Source: a virus
Length of the DNA: 64,000 nucleotides
IMG/VR virus record: IMGVR_UViG_3300028822_000042
Location: 1-64,000 of that record
Direction: 5' to 3' (one strand)
A program made the position numbers and the translations under genes. This document shows, piece after piece, positions 14,679-24,291 of the stretch. Below the pieces are notes generated by a model. It ran no database searches. It was given only the letters and a program-made list of their open reading frames with translations, and was not told the DNA's origin. Positions within the stretch are counted from its first letter, which is position 1; the number at the start of each line of letters is the position of its first letter.

Positions 14679-16652
14679 ATGTCTACAAGTGATGAGTATA
14701 AAAGTACTAAATCTTCAGATGCAGTTTCTGACAAGACAGAAGAACCACAAGTTAATTCCGCTAATCCATTCTCTAGTCAGGACTATCATCAAATTGTTTC
14801 TGCTTTTGAGAAACAATCTACTGATTGGGCAGAAGAAGACTATGCTTTAGCATCTCATTACAAAGATACTTACTCTACTAGAAATTTCTCTGAGAGAGTA
14901 AAAGAGCAGATGGCTCACTATCCAGGTCTTCATCAACCCGCCACTGGTGTGCCTGATGAAGATCCGTATAAAACAAATGCTGAAAAACAAGCAGAAAGAA
15001 GGCAGAATTTTTGGACAGATGCAATGAGCAGTCCAGATGCCTTTATGAATGGTCTGCGCTCTAGAGAACAAGACTTTGATTATACTACTGTATTTGGTTC
15101 TGACGCATCAGCTAAAACTAAAGCAGAGAATGTAGGAAAAATTCTTACAGAATGCATTCCTTGCTTTGGTCGATTACTAGATGCTGATGGATTAGTGCCA
15201 GATGGAGACCTTTTAGAAGTACATGCTTTAAATATAAATCTAAGAAAAGATCTTATTTCAGACACAAAGAAGCTTTTAAATAATCCTGGTTCGTATTTGG
15301 ACATTTGTGAGCTTCTCAATTTGCTATCTCATCAATGTGTTCAGGATCTTTTTGCTATATTGGCTCTGCTGACTCAGTATTTAGCTAAGTTGAACCTAGA
15401 TATCAAATTTAATTTTGACTTTATAGAAAATCTTGTTGGAGCTATTTTAAGCCCATTCCTTGATGCTCTTAGTCAGTGGTTAGATAAATGGATACAGCTA
15501 ATTATTGAACCTCTAGTTTGTGTAGTTGACCACATTAATGAAGTTATAGTTACTTCGCAAACTATGAAGATTCCTCTCTCTTCTGCTGGTATTGGCATTG
15601 ATGCTGATCTTGGCGTACAAGATGGAGTTTTCAGCAAACAAGATTCAGCTTCTACAAAGAAAAGACAACATAAGACTAAAAAGTCTAAATGGTCTGACTC
15701 AGAGATGGATAGATTTAGCGATCTCCCTCCTGGGCACTATACTCCAAGAAGACCTACTGTTCCAGATGAAGAAATACAGATGTCTGCTACAGAGATTAAG
15801 GAGTCTTGGAATCCAAGTATGTCTGAGCAGCAGAGAGAAGAAACAAATCAAAAGTGGGAAGAAATCAATAAACAGAGAAAAGACAAGAAACTTAGCTATA
15901 CTTCTGACATTTATAAAGAAAGAAGAGATGGGACTAGATGGAGTAAGGATAATGTTCCTAATTCTGAGAAGTTTAGCGCTGGTTTTCAGTTTGGTGATGA
16001 ATACCATCCACCTGAAAAACAAAGCCTTCCTAAGACAGCAGACAGCTACTTTGACACCGGACCATTAACAAACTCAATTGTTCAATTGAGAAATATTCTT
16101 CAAGCTGGGATTCAGTATGTAAGAGATTGGTTTATCTATATTACACAGATGGTATACGATCTTCTTGGTACTGACTTCGGTTGGATGAAAAACAAGACAG
16201 GTTCTAGTTTTCTAAAATCAGATCTTATTAAGATGATTTCTCTTGTGAAGGCAATTATTCAAGCAGTTTCTAAAAATGGACTTAGATGTGGAATAAATAC
16301 TAATTTAGATCAAGATCAAGTAAAGTTTATTCTAGAAGACACCTTAAACAAATTCTCTCCTACTAAGTTTGAAGTTATGGAGAATGGAGATATTAAGGTT
16401 ATACCTTCTGGAGGAAGTTTGCCTGATACTAAAGATACATCTGATGCTGTGCAAGCTCAGATAGAAGAACAAGATAAAATAGATATGGGAGAAGGGATAG
16501 GTAAAGTAACAGATAAAAAGACAGAAGAGACTCTGCAGGATTCTGTTAAATCAGGTATCATAGTTAAAAATTGCTTAAGAGACTTAACCTCTGATGAGGC
16601 AGCCAGAGCAAGGGAGTGGATCTTAGAATATGAGAGGAGATCAAATGGCTGA
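14679..16652 (+). CDS. Large conserved-type structural protein between terminase and portal
   Basis: A 657-residue protein. Residues 1-150 and 310-440 are polar and probably flexible. Residues 155-300 are dense in Leu/Ile with Cys (CIPCFGRLL, LLNLLSHQCVQDLFAILALL, IIEPLVCVVDHIN), an amphipathic helical block rather than clear transmembrane helices. I have seen proteins of this composition between terminase and portal in other large phages but cannot name a family. Location points to head or neck assembly. The last codons overlap the portal start. Confidence 0.6.
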   Translation: MSTSDEYKSTKSSDAVSDKTEEPQVNSANPFSSQDYHQIVSAFEKQSTDWAEEDYALASHYKDTYSTRNFSERVKEQMAHYPGLHQPATGVPDEDPYKTNAEKQAERRQNFWTDAMSSPDAFMNGLRSREQDFDYTTVFGSDASAKTKAENVGKILTECIPCFGRLLDADGLVPDGDLLEVHALNINLRKDLISDTKKLLNNPGSYLDICELLNLLSHQCVQDLFAILALLTQYLAKLNLDIKFNFDFIENLVGAILSPFLDALSQWLDKWIQLIIEPLVCVVDHINEVIVTSQTMKIPLSSAGIGIDADLGVQDGVFSKQDSASTKKRQHKTKKSKWSDSEMDRFSDLPPGHYTPRRPTVPDEEIQMSATEIKESWNPSMSEQQREETNQKWEEINKQRKDKKLSYTSDIYKERRDGTRWSKDNVPNSEKFSAGFQFGDEYHPPEKQSLPKTADSYFDTGPLTNSIVQLRNILQAGIQYVRDWFIYITQMVYDLLGTDFGWMKNKTGSSFLKSDLIKMISLVKAIIQAVSKNGLRCGINTNLDQDQVKFILEDTLNKFSPTKFEVMENGDIKVIPSGGSLPDTKDTSDAVQAQIEEQDKIDMGEGIGKVTDKKTEETLQDSVKSGIIVKNCLRDLTSDEAARAREWILEYERRSNG

Positions 16653-18804
16653 AACAACAAAATTAACACCAGCTAAAAATACTGGTTTCTCTACTCCTGA
16701 GAAGAAATCCATCATCCCTGCTACTCTTCCTGCGCCCACAAAGGTGTATACCACTAATATTGGTAGAGGAAGAGCACCTACACTCAGATGGGAAGTACCT
16801 GAGTGGGATCTTGTTGAGACAGGTAGAATCTTAGATACAGAGTCAATTGTTAGAAGAGCTTTTAGAGTAAAGAAGAACCTTTTCCTTAAAGAAGGATATG
16901 AATTTACAGGTTCTAATCTAGACAGAGTAGCTTATGTAAAGAAGAGACTTCAACAGATAGAGGTAGCTTCTGGCATACCATTTCCTATTTTAATCTCTCA
17001 GACAATCTCTTCGCTGATAAGATGCGCTAATGCATTTTGGGTTAAAGTCAGAAAGACAGAAGCTTCTGGTGGCAAAGTACGTACTGTTGGTAATAAGAAA
17101 CTAAAACCTGTTGCAGGTTATTTCTTACTTCCTGCTGAAACAGTCAGATTCAAAAGAGATGAATACGGAAAAATTGTTAAGTATCAACAGGAGATATATG
17201 GAAAAGTTGCTAAGGAGTTTAGACCTGAAGATGTAATTCATTTCTATTTAGACAAGAGAGAAGGATATTCTGTAGGGACTCCTATCCTTACTCCAGTTAA
17301 GGATGACATTCGTGCTCTTCGACGAATAGAAGAAAACTTAGAGCTTCTTGTATATCAGCATCTCTTTCCGTTGTTTCATTATCAGGTAGGAACAGAAGAT
17401 GCTCCAGCAGCTATTTTTCCTGATGGCACATCTGAGATTGATGTTGTTCAGACTAAAGTTGCTGAGATGCCCTCAGATGGATGTTGGGTTACTCCCGAGC
17501 GGCATAAAATCACTCCATTACAGGCAGGAAGTTCTCCTGTAGCTGTAGACAAGGTCATAGATCACTTTAAGCAGAGAATCTATACTGGTATTGGTGTTTC
17601 ATCGGTAGACATGGGTGAAGGTGGAACTGCAAATAGATCCACAGCCCAAACAATGTCAAGAAACCTAGTTGATGACACTAAGGCTGACCAGAAAGAATTC
17701 GGTGCTCAATTCTACAGTAAAGTTATTGTAGAGCTTCTAAAAGAATCTACATTCTCTCAGGCTACTCTTTTAGATGAACCAAACAGAGTATACCTGAAGT
17801 TCAAAGAGATAGATTTTGAAGCTAGACAGGCAAAAGAGAATCATCTTGTAGACATCTTCATTAAGAACGCAATCACTCACTCTGAGATGAGACAGATGAT
17901 GGGTCTTGAACCATTTGCTGGTGATGGATGGCCTACAGGCACTAAGAAGTCTCAGATGTTCTCTAAAGGAGATGGGGATTGGTCTCAGACAAATTATGGT
18001 CTTATTGAGAGAGATAAGGTTATACTTCAGTCTCTTGATGAACCAGGCACAGATGCTTCTAAAGCAGAAGCCGCTTCACGTACAAAAGCTACTAGTGCAA
18101 AAGCAGCAGGTGGTAGTTCTGTCAATAATAAAAACCAGCCTTCAAATCAGCATGGTACTCGCTCCAGTACAAAAATTAACAAAGATAATTTAGAAAGTTT
18201 AATAGGATACAGTACTCCTATACATGATATCTTTAATAAACTTAGAGAGTCAATAGCTTCTGATATCAGGTCTAGCGGAACCAAACTTAAAGTTATAGAT
18301 TTTAATCTTGATGTAGCTTTTTCTGATGCAAAGAAAACTCTAGTCAGAAAGTCTAAGCTCGCCTACAGAGCTGGTCTTCGTGAGTCTGGGGCAGATATAT
18401 TCTCTGTAAATTATAATAGCGCGTACACTAAGATTCAAAAACATATAGAGAAATATATCTTGAAACTCAAAGAGGATTTATATAATCAGATCAAAAGACA
18501 TACAATTAGAGATATGAGATTAAAGCAAGAGGATGCTGTGTTTGTAGAGATGATATTTGATGCTCTAAGACATAGAACAGATATGATTGACAAGAGTGAA
18601 CCTATGAGAGCATATAACTTTGGTCTTGCATCTGGGTTTAGGTCTTTAGGTAATATGAATATGAGGTCTGTCCCTACAAGTGATTCTGCATGTAACATAT
18701 GCAAAGAGCAGTTTTTGATATACAAAGAGTCGGATGCTATAATTTACGAAGAGTTACCGCCTCTGCATCCTCACTGCAAATGTAAAATGAAGGTAACCAA
18801 TTAA
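16645..18804 (+). CDS. Portal protein fused to a MuF-type head-morphogenesis domain
   Basis: The 719-residue product joins two head proteins. Residues 25-470 read as a portal, the dodecameric ring at the capsid vertex: 'APTLRWEVPEWDL', 'SLIRCANAFWVKV', 'LLPAETVRFKRDEYGK', 'EDVIHFYLDKREGYSVGTP', 'SVDMGEGGTANRSTAQ'. Residues 530-719 match the Mu gpF minor head domain, ending with C683-x2-C686 and HPHCKC (708-713), the family's metal-binding end. An ATG 15 bases earlier is in frame, but AGAGGAGA lies immediately before the chosen ATG, so this one is preferred. Portal and MuF are usually separate genes; the fusion is known in some phages. Confidence 0.85.
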   Translation: MAETTKLTPAKNTGFSTPEKKSIIPATLPAPTKVYTTNIGRGRAPTLRWEVPEWDLVETGRILDTESIVRRAFRVKKNLFLKEGYEFTGSNLDRVAYVKKRLQQIEVASGIPFPILISQTISSLIRCANAFWVKVRKTEASGGKVRTVGNKKLKPVAGYFLLPAETVRFKRDEYGKIVKYQQEIYGKVAKEFRPEDVIHFYLDKREGYSVGTPILTPVKDDIRALRRIEENLELLVYQHLFPLFHYQVGTEDAPAAIFPDGTSEIDVVQTKVAEMPSDGCWVTPERHKITPLQAGSSPVAVDKVIDHFKQRIYTGIGVSSVDMGEGGTANRSTAQTMSRNLVDDTKADQKEFGAQFYSKVIVELLKESTFSQATLLDEPNRVYLKFKEIDFEARQAKENHLVDIFIKNAITHSEMRQMMGLEPFAGDGWPTGTKKSQMFSKGDGDWSQTNYGLIERDKVILQSLDEPGTDASKAEAASRTKATSAKAAGGSSVNNKNQPSNQHGTRSSTKINKDNLESLIGYSTPIHDIFNKLRESIASDIRSSGTKLKVIDFNLDVAFSDAKKTLVRKSKLAYRAGLRESGADIFSVNYNSAYTKIQKHIEKYILKLKEDLYNQIKRHTIRDMRLKQEDAVFVEMIFDALRHRTDMIDKSEPMRAYNFGLASGFRSLGNMNMRSVPTSDSACNICKEQFLIYKESDAIIYEELPPLHPHCKCKMKVTN

Positions 18805-18821
18805 GGAGGGAAGAGGTAACT

Positions 18822-20945
18822 ATGGAACCATTGTTTAACGATTATTGTAAGGTACAACCTCTGTCAGACAATCAAGTGTCTGAAATGAAGGATTTCTTTT
18901 CAAGTCCTGAAGATAAAGGCTTAGAGGTTACCTTAGAGGCGACTCACTCTGGGTTTATGAATGATAACCTTAGATTCTATATTCCATCAAGAATGAGAGA
19001 TGGAGCTAAGACATTCACACAAAGAAGGAAACCAGCAAAAATCTTAAAGCATCATGATGCACAGTCTGACCCTGTAGGTATCATTGTTGATGCTGAATAT
19101 ATAGATACAACTCCAGAATATTTGCAGAAGAATAAAGATGTCCAAATCCTTAATGATAGCAGTTTCCCAATGAAGAAACAGATTTCTGCGGCTAAGAGAC
19201 TAATGAAATCTGGAGTAATGGATTCTGAAGACTGGAAAGGACTTGGGTATGTTAAACTTAAAGCAGTAGTACTTGACGAGAGGACCATAAAGCAGGTACA
19301 AACTGGATTGTTTGATGCTGTCTCAACTTCTTTTAGTTCTCCAGGCCATGTTTATTGTAATGTCTGTGGCCAGAATCTAGTAACTGACGGATTCTGTGAA
19401 CATGAGCCTGGAACTATATATAAAGACAATGAAGAAGACTCTGATGATCCAGGTGTTGTTTGTGGAATGATACCTGGAGTTCATAATTACCAAGAGTGTA
19501 GTTTTGTTGTCATGGATGGCGACCCACTCACTGGTATAAAGATTGGATTCGAGGATTCTCTTAAAACTTATGACATTCCAGTTGAGGACTGGAGAAGCAA
19601 CTCATTTGCAAAAGAGACTAAATTTGTATATGAGTTTAAAGACTTTAAGGAGGCAAATAACATGGATCCGACAAAACTTTCTGATGCTCAGAAAGAAGTC
19701 TTTGAGGTGATTAAGAAGCTTCGTCCTGAACTGGATGATAATGCTATCTCTGAGTTGGCTGTTAAAGTTAGTCAATTAAGACAAGAAGATGGTAAATATC
19801 CTTATCAGGAAGACGCCGATATCACTAATGAGCTAGCAATCCAGTATGCAGTTGACAACTTTGAGACCAAAGAACAAGAAATTAATGCTGATAGCATTGT
19901 TGATGAAATGCAGATAGAGCTTAAGAAGATGCTTGATGAAGGTGTCATCAGTGAAGAGATTTGGAAGGTGGCTGATGCTCAGCTAAGTGCTGAGGAGAGA
20001 AAAAAGCTACCTAGTTCTGCTTTCTGTGGTCCAGATAGGTCATTTCCAGTTCCAGACTGTGCACATGTAACTGCAGCGAGAAGACTTATTGGTAGATATG
20101 AAGGTCCTGGAGACAAGTCCAAAATACGTGCATGCATTAACAGAAAAGCTAAGGCGCTTGGATGTGATGATGAGAAAGAAGATAGCGCTGTGCCTTCAAA
20201 AAATACAACAGATGACAACAAAGATGCATTGTTTACATTGCCCACATGTGAACAGCTTAAAGACCTAGAGAACAAAGATGCTCAGACATTATTCGCTATG
20301 GCTGAGTCTGAATTGATTTCTAGAGATTTGAAAGTACAAAGAGATTGTAGTAAATGTGCAGAGTCTGCTGATCTTCTTGATAAAGCAAAACAAGAGTTGA
20401 AAGACAGTAAAGAAGAAATAAATGACCTTAAAACAACACTTAAGGTTTTAAGAGTCGAAATGAAGAATCAGATGGAAGACTATTTCCGCCAAGTTGATGA
20501 TTATGTTGCTCTTGGTTCTGAGCTTACAACTGTAAAATCAGAAAAACTTGCACTTATTGGTGTTCTTAGTGGAAAGTATGATACTCTTGAGAAAGGAATT
20601 GATGCACTAAAAGATGCTGATTTGACAAAAGAAGAACCTGTTCTGATGGATAACTTCAAAATTGATGATGTAATGACCAAACTTAATGATGGTCTTGCAC
20701 AGCAAAATCCAGAAGATACTGTGGATGATCCTACTGTCAACATAGATAGTGATAATTCACAATTTCCTGATGGTCTTTCAGGTCCAGCGGTGGCAGCAAT
20801 CGAAAACATTAGAGATTTCATACATTCCAATGAGATTGGACGTGCCAAGAATCTTTATGCTAGAATGATTGCTAGGAAAGTATTTGATGAGAAACAAGTA
20901 CCATTTGATAGTCTTCAGCAAAAAAGTCAGACCCTTGCTGAATAA
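18822..20945 (+). CDS. Prohead protease fused to scaffold
   Basis: A 707-residue protein. Residues 30-230 resemble phage prohead maturation proteases: 'ATHSGFMNDNLRFYIP' (H42-S43), 'KPAKILKHHDAQSDPVGIIVDAEY' (shown here for H77/H78) and 'GLFDAVSTSFSSPG' with the CxxC pair C179/C182 and a following CEHEPG. Residues 399-446 hold the block FCGPDRSFPVPDCAH... GPGDKSKI... found in many protease-scaffold proteins. Residues 450-640 are charged coiled coil typical of scaffolds. The protease trims scaffold and capsid proteins during maturation. A strong internal ribosome site may produce the scaffold alone. It lies directly between the portal and capsid genes, the canonical position. Confidence 0.8.
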   Translation: MEPLFNDYCKVQPLSDNQVSEMKDFFSSPEDKGLEVTLEATHSGFMNDNLRFYIPSRMRDGAKTFTQRRKPAKILKHHDAQSDPVGIIVDAEYIDTTPEYLQKNKDVQILNDSSFPMKKQISAAKRLMKSGVMDSEDWKGLGYVKLKAVVLDERTIKQVQTGLFDAVSTSFSSPGHVYCNVCGQNLVTDGFCEHEPGTIYKDNEEDSDDPGVVCGMIPGVHNYQECSFVVMDGDPLTGIKIGFEDSLKTYDIPVEDWRSNSFAKETKFVYEFKDFKEANNMDPTKLSDAQKEVFEVIKKLRPELDDNAISELAVKVSQLRQEDGKYPYQEDADITNELAIQYAVDNFETKEQEINADSIVDEMQIELKKMLDEGVISEEIWKVADAQLSAEERKKLPSSAFCGPDRSFPVPDCAHVTAARRLIGRYEGPGDKSKIRACINRKAKALGCDDEKEDSAVPSKNTTDDNKDALFTLPTCEQLKDLENKDAQTLFAMAESELISRDLKVQRDCSKCAESADLLDKAKQELKDSKEEINDLKTTLKVLRVEMKNQMEDYFRQVDDYVALGSELTTVKSEKLALIGVLSGKYDTLEKGIDALKDADLTKEEPVLMDNFKIDDVMTKLNDGLAQQNPEDTVDDPTVNIDSDNSQFPDGLSGPAVAAIENIRDFIHSNEIGRAKNLYARMIARKVFDEKQVPFDSLQQKSQTLAE
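19647..19664 (+). promoter_or_regulatory. Internal ribosome binding site and start codon in the protease gene
   Basis: A perfect AAGGAGG (19647-19653) is followed after eight bases by an in-frame ATG. This is as strong as any ribosome site in the window, yet it lies inside an open gene. The upstream peptide EFKDFKEANN reads as an ordinary linker, so protein coding does not obviously demand this sequence. Confidence 0.7.
19662..20945 (+). CDS. Nested in-frame scaffold protein (internal start)
   Basis: Translation from the internal ATG would give a 427-residue protein beginning MDPTKLSDAQKEVFEVIKKL. It contains the FCGPDRS block and the long coiled coil but lacks the protease domain. Lambda C/Nu3 is the classic precedent, where a scaffold is made from an in-frame start inside the protease gene. 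It would give the excess of scaffold over protease that assembly needs. This is an inference from the ribosome site; no other line of evidence is available here. Confidence 0.6.
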   Translation: MDPTKLSDAQKEVFEVIKKLRPELDDNAISELAVKVSQLRQEDGKYPYQEDADITNELAIQYAVDNFETKEQEINADSIVDEMQIELKKMLDEGVISEEIWKVADAQLSAEERKKLPSSAFCGPDRSFPVPDCAHVTAARRLIGRYEGPGDKSKIRACINRKAKALGCDDEKEDSAVPSKNTTDDNKDALFTLPTCEQLKDLENKDAQTLFAMAESELISRDLKVQRDCSKCAESADLLDKAKQELKDSKEEINDLKTTLKVLRVEMKNQMEDYFRQVDDYVALGSELTTVKSEKLALIGVLSGKYDTLEKGIDALKDADLTKEEPVLMDNFKIDDVMTKLNDGLAQQNPEDTVDDPTVNIDSDNSQFPDGLSGPAVAAIENIRDFIHSNEIGRAKNLYARMIARKVFDEKQVPFDSLQQKSQTLAE

Positions 20946-20964
20946 TATAGGGAGGTAGAAGATT

Positions 20965-22371
20965 ATGACTATTGCAAGAGGTTACGTAGCCGACCATAAG
21001 TTTTGGGACAGAATGGGCCGCATCACTCCTAATGTGGACTGGTCAGAGTCTGATCGTCCACATTTTGAGAGTATGCCAGCTCCTTGGCTTCCAGTTCAGC
21101 GTAAAGAAGAAGAGATTGAATATTACATTGTAGTGTCTTCAGGTAAGGTTATTGCTGAGGATCGTAATGGACATCTTGTTCCTGCTGGCCTGAGAAAATC
21201 TTGGAATGTAGCGACTGGAACAACTATTCTTACTTATACGGCTACTGATGTTTCAGAAAATGTCATTGACTTGACAACTGGCGTAGCAGTAACAGCAGCA
21301 ACTTCTTATACGGAGACTCAAGTTACTTCGGCTCTTCGTGAGAGAGGGCTAATTCGACACACAGAGAGAGCTACTGATTTTATCAGTAAGCCGATTGGTA
21401 TCGCTTCTTACAACTACTATAAAGCAGCTGGTACTGATCATTACAATCCTGCAAATCTGTTTCAGCATAACTTTAGACCACAAGCTCTGGCTGCTGTCAC
21501 ATGCGATTATGCAGTAACCTATCCAGTTCTTCCTGCGTTGGCCACAACAGAGACAATGGCAAATGACAACACAGGTGGAGCAGCTGGCGCCCTAGAAGAT
21601 TTCTTCGATGGTTCAACAACTCCTCGTGTTGCTGGTTGGTTCAGCTCAACGCAGATTCATGAAGTAACTCGTTATGCTTCTGATGTTGCTGCGGGTGATA
21701 ACATCGTTGGCTACATGACAGTCAATTATCCTCTAGCACATGATACAGCAGAGAGTACAATTGAAGCTTCAGTGTCTGGTTTAACTAGACAGGTTAGTTC
21801 AATTACAGACATCAGCTCTGCAGGTGACTACTTCATCGATCATGAAGTTGGAATGATCTTCTTCTATGAAGCAGGCGGAGATGCAATTCCTTCTCCATGG
21901 AGTGTGTCTGCTACTCTGACGTACTATCATTATGGGAGTACAGGAACAGCCACGAATACTGTTACTACGTACTCATGCGCTACAGGCAATATTGAGTATG
22001 GTGACTTCCTCACCTACGACACAAACAGCAACCTTATCAAAGCTACTCTGGATATCTCAGATGCTGAGGGTTATGACGCAAGTGGTGACCTTTACAGTGC
22101 TGACCCAGAGTATGATACTGAATCAGATAATGGAGTTGTTTCTCTCCAGCTTGAGAAAGCAATCCAAAACTGGATGGAAGGAATTGTTGGTCAAGTTATT
22201 GGTGTAGTCACTTATCCGAGAGATTACCTCGATAGAGTGCATACTGCCTATAGTGGCCAAACTGCTGCCAACATGAGAACTCCTGGTAGTGCAACTGGTG
22301 GCCGGAGTGACCAGCTCACATATTCAAATTCTGCCGAACGAATGGTCATCGTTAACTTAATCTTCCGCTAA
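20965..22371 (+). CDS. Presumed capsid decoration or head structural protein
   Basis: A 468-residue beta-rich, Thr/Ala/Ser-rich protein without membrane segments. It has many short strands (GTTILTYTATDVSENVIDLT, SVSATLTYYHYGSTG) and no enzyme motif. Placement between the protease-scaffold and the major capsid gene, with a strong AGGGAGG ribosome site, fits a head cement or decoration protein made in quantity. Family not recognised, so the role rests on position. Confidence 0.6.
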   Translation: MTIARGYVADHKFWDRMGRITPNVDWSESDRPHFESMPAPWLPVQRKEEEIEYYIVVSSGKVIAEDRNGHLVPAGLRKSWNVATGTTILTYTATDVSENVIDLTTGVAVTAATSYTETQVTSALRERGLIRHTERATDFISKPIGIASYNYYKAAGTDHYNPANLFQHNFRPQALAAVTCDYAVTYPVLPALATTETMANDNTGGAAGALEDFFDGSTTPRVAGWFSSTQIHEVTRYASDVAAGDNIVGYMTVNYPLAHDTAESTIEASVSGLTRQVSSITDISSAGDYFIDHEVGMIFFYEAGGDAIPSPWSVSATLTYYHYGSTGTATNTVTTYSCATGNIEYGDFLTYDTNSNLIKATLDISDAEGYDASGDLYSADPEYDTESDNGVVSLQLEKAIQNWMEGIVGQVIGVVTYPRDYLDRVHTAYSGQTAANMRTPGSATGGRSDQLTYSNSAERMVIVNLIFR

Positions 22372-22394
22372 GCCGAAGAAGGAGGAACCTTACA

Positions 22395-23654
22395 ATGCCT
22401 AGAAAGATTGATCATGCGACAGCCTTCGGCGACAGCTATGAGCTTTTCCGCGATACGTGGTTTGCTAATGGATTCAATGAGCCTACACAGCAGCAAATTG
22501 AATTCAAAGATATTATGGCCACTCCGAATGCTCAGTACTGGATGCCTAAGGTAGTTGAGGAGATTGTTCGTGAGCCTGTTGAGCCTATGCTCATTGTTCC
22601 TAGCTTGCTAGACAGGATCGCTTACACTCCAGCTGCTAGAATTACATTCCCAGCAGTAGGTGCTTTGGTTGCATTTGACCTTGCTGAAGGTCAGGCATAT
22701 CCAGAACAACAGTTAAATGTTGCTCCTGGTAGCATCACAATCAATGTTGGGAAAACTGGTGTTGCGTTTAAGATTACTGAAGAGATGCAGAAGTATTCTC
22801 AGTACGATGTGATGAACATGCACATCCGTGCTGCTCGACGTGCTCTTGATCGACACAAAGAGAAGAAAGGTATGGACTATATCACTGGTATGGGCGTATC
22901 TCTCTTCGATAATAAGAATCCGACAACATCTGTCTATGGCACATGCACAGGTCGGTCAATTACAGGTGCTGGTAATGGCTCTTGTAGAATGGAAGACCTT
23001 CTAAAGGCATATGCCCACATCATGATGCAGGGTTACACTCCTGATACCATCCTGATGCATCCTCTGACATGGTCTATGTGGATGGCTGATCCTCTGCTTC
23101 AGACTATTGTCAAGAATACAGGTAATGGTAGTTGGTTCCAGCCGCACAATATGCCTAAATCTGGTTTGCCTTGGGCTAACGCCTCACAGAACAAAATGGG
23201 TATCCATGGTGGTTACGGCCAGTATACACCTCCGGATAACAATGCTTCTGCTACACCTACTGGTGTGGATGAGATCGATCAAAATCTCAACAGTGCACCT
23301 GTTATCCCTAATTACTTCCCGCATCCGCTGAAAGTATTGGTTAGCCCATTTGCTCCGTTCAATGTCCACAACAATAGTTGTGACATCATGATCTTCGACT
23401 CTAGCAACCTTGGTGCTCTAGTTGTTGATGAGGATGTCAGCATTGACCAATGGGAAGATATGTCAACAGACATCATGAAGGTTAAACTGAAAGAGCGTTA
23501 TGCTTTTGCTATCTATGAAGATGGTTTGGCAGTTGGTGTTCTGAAACATGTCCCAGTTAAGGCTAATGAGATTGCTCTGCCAGTAACAGCTACTATTTCT
23601 GCTGCTGGATCTCTTGACGAACTGGACCAAACAACATCTATTAGTGGTCTCTAA
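22395..23654 (+). CDS. Major capsid protein (HK97-type fold, inferred)
   Basis: A 419-residue protein in the canonical place after portal, protease and scaffold. 'EEIVREPVEPMLIVPSLLDRI', 'ARITFPAVGALVAFDLAEGQ' and 'GKTGVAFKITEEMQKYSQYD' fit the N-arm, E-loop and spine-helix pattern of encapsulin/HK97-like capsid proteins. 'YTPDTILMHPLTWSMWMAD' matches the usual 'pd.ivmhP..w..l..d' segment. The ribosome site GAAGGAGG is strong and a terminator directly follows, both suiting a very abundant product. A paralogue was not seen in the window. Confidence 0.85.
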   Translation: MPRKIDHATAFGDSYELFRDTWFANGFNEPTQQQIEFKDIMATPNAQYWMPKVVEEIVREPVEPMLIVPSLLDRIAYTPAARITFPAVGALVAFDLAEGQAYPEQQLNVAPGSITINVGKTGVAFKITEEMQKYSQYDVMNMHIRAARRALDRHKEKKGMDYITGMGVSLFDNKNPTTSVYGTCTGRSITGAGNGSCRMEDLLKAYAHIMMQGYTPDTILMHPLTWSMWMADPLLQTIVKNTGNGSWFQPHNMPKSGLPWANASQNKMGIHGGYGQYTPPDNNASATPTGVDEIDQNLNSAPVIPNYFPHPLKVLVSPFAPFNVHNNSCDIMIFDSSNLGALVVDEDVSIDQWEDMSTDIMKVKLKERYAFAIYEDGLAVGVLKHVPVKANEIALPVTATISAAGSLDELDQTTSISGL

Positions 23655-23682
23655 TTAGAGAACCGCATTGATGTGGTAAACT

Positions 23683-23725
23683 AAAGGGAGGAGGAGCGGT
23701 GGTTCCTTCTCCCTTTTTTGTTTTT
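23683..23725 (+). terminator. Intrinsic terminator after the capsid gene
   Basis: AAAGGGAGGAGGA (23683-23695) pairs with TCCTTCTCCCTTT (about 23704-23716) through one G-T pair, with a short loop. A T-rich tract TTTTTTGTTTTT follows. It is the clearest intrinsic terminator in the window. It lies 29 bases after the capsid stop and 20 bases before the next gene. Confidence 0.8.
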
Positions 23726-23745
23726 CTTCAATAAGGAATTTAGCC

Positions 23746-24291
23746 ATGAGATTGGTTAAAATTAAACTCTGTCCTCAAAATCCCTTCTGGTTTCTTGGAG
23801 ATATCATCAATCTCACAAAAGAGAATCCTGAGAGCCCTCTGATAAATTTAGACTCATTAGAGGAAGAACAAGTTAAAACAATTAACCAAGCTGCAAATCA
23901 GATGGAAGTTAAATTGTTTGATAGTGAAGGGAATAAGCTAAAGAAAACTAATGATGCTATCTTTATATCTGGCGACCATGCTGTAGATGTAAACGATATA
24001 GATAAGGAGGAATCAGAACAAGACTTTTTAGGAATTGAATCTGTTACTGTGTCAGAAGAATCAGAAGAATCTGAAGAAAAACAAATAATAGTAGAAGAAC
24101 AGGATTTGAAGGATGCTAGTATCTTTCTTAGCAAGAATGGAAATACTGTTAGGAAGATGATTAAATCCTTACCTAGGTCTGACGATAGTCTCGTGTTTTT
24201 GCATGCTCTTCTTCAGGTTGAATCAAGCACTAAGAACAGACATGGTGTTGTCAGTAGGATAGAAGAGGTGATTGATGAGTGCCAACAATAG
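23746..24291 (+). CDS. Hypothetical acidic protein
   Basis: A 181-residue protein with a highly acidic, low-complexity middle (residues 85-115, repeated SEES/EESEE). It has an ordered-looking N-terminal part (MRLVKIKLCPQNPFWFLGD) and a helical C-terminal part (NTVRKMIKSLPRSDD... VVSRIEEVIDECQ). Following the capsid gene it may be a neck or connector accessory. It overlaps the next gene by 17 bases. Confidence 0.6.
   Translation: MRLVKIKLCPQNPFWFLGDIINLTKENPESPLINLDSLEEEQVKTINQAANQMEVKLFDSEGNKLKKTNDAIFISGDHAVDVNDIDKEESEQDFLGIESVTVSEESEESEEKQIIVEEQDLKDASIFLSKNGNTVRKMIKSLPRSDDSLVFLHALLQVESSTKNRHGVVSRIEEVIDECQQ

Noticed and set aside
16630-16644. Earlier in-frame ATG for the portal gene
   Set aside because: The AGAGGAGA ribosome site overlaps these codons and is positioned for the ATG at 16645.
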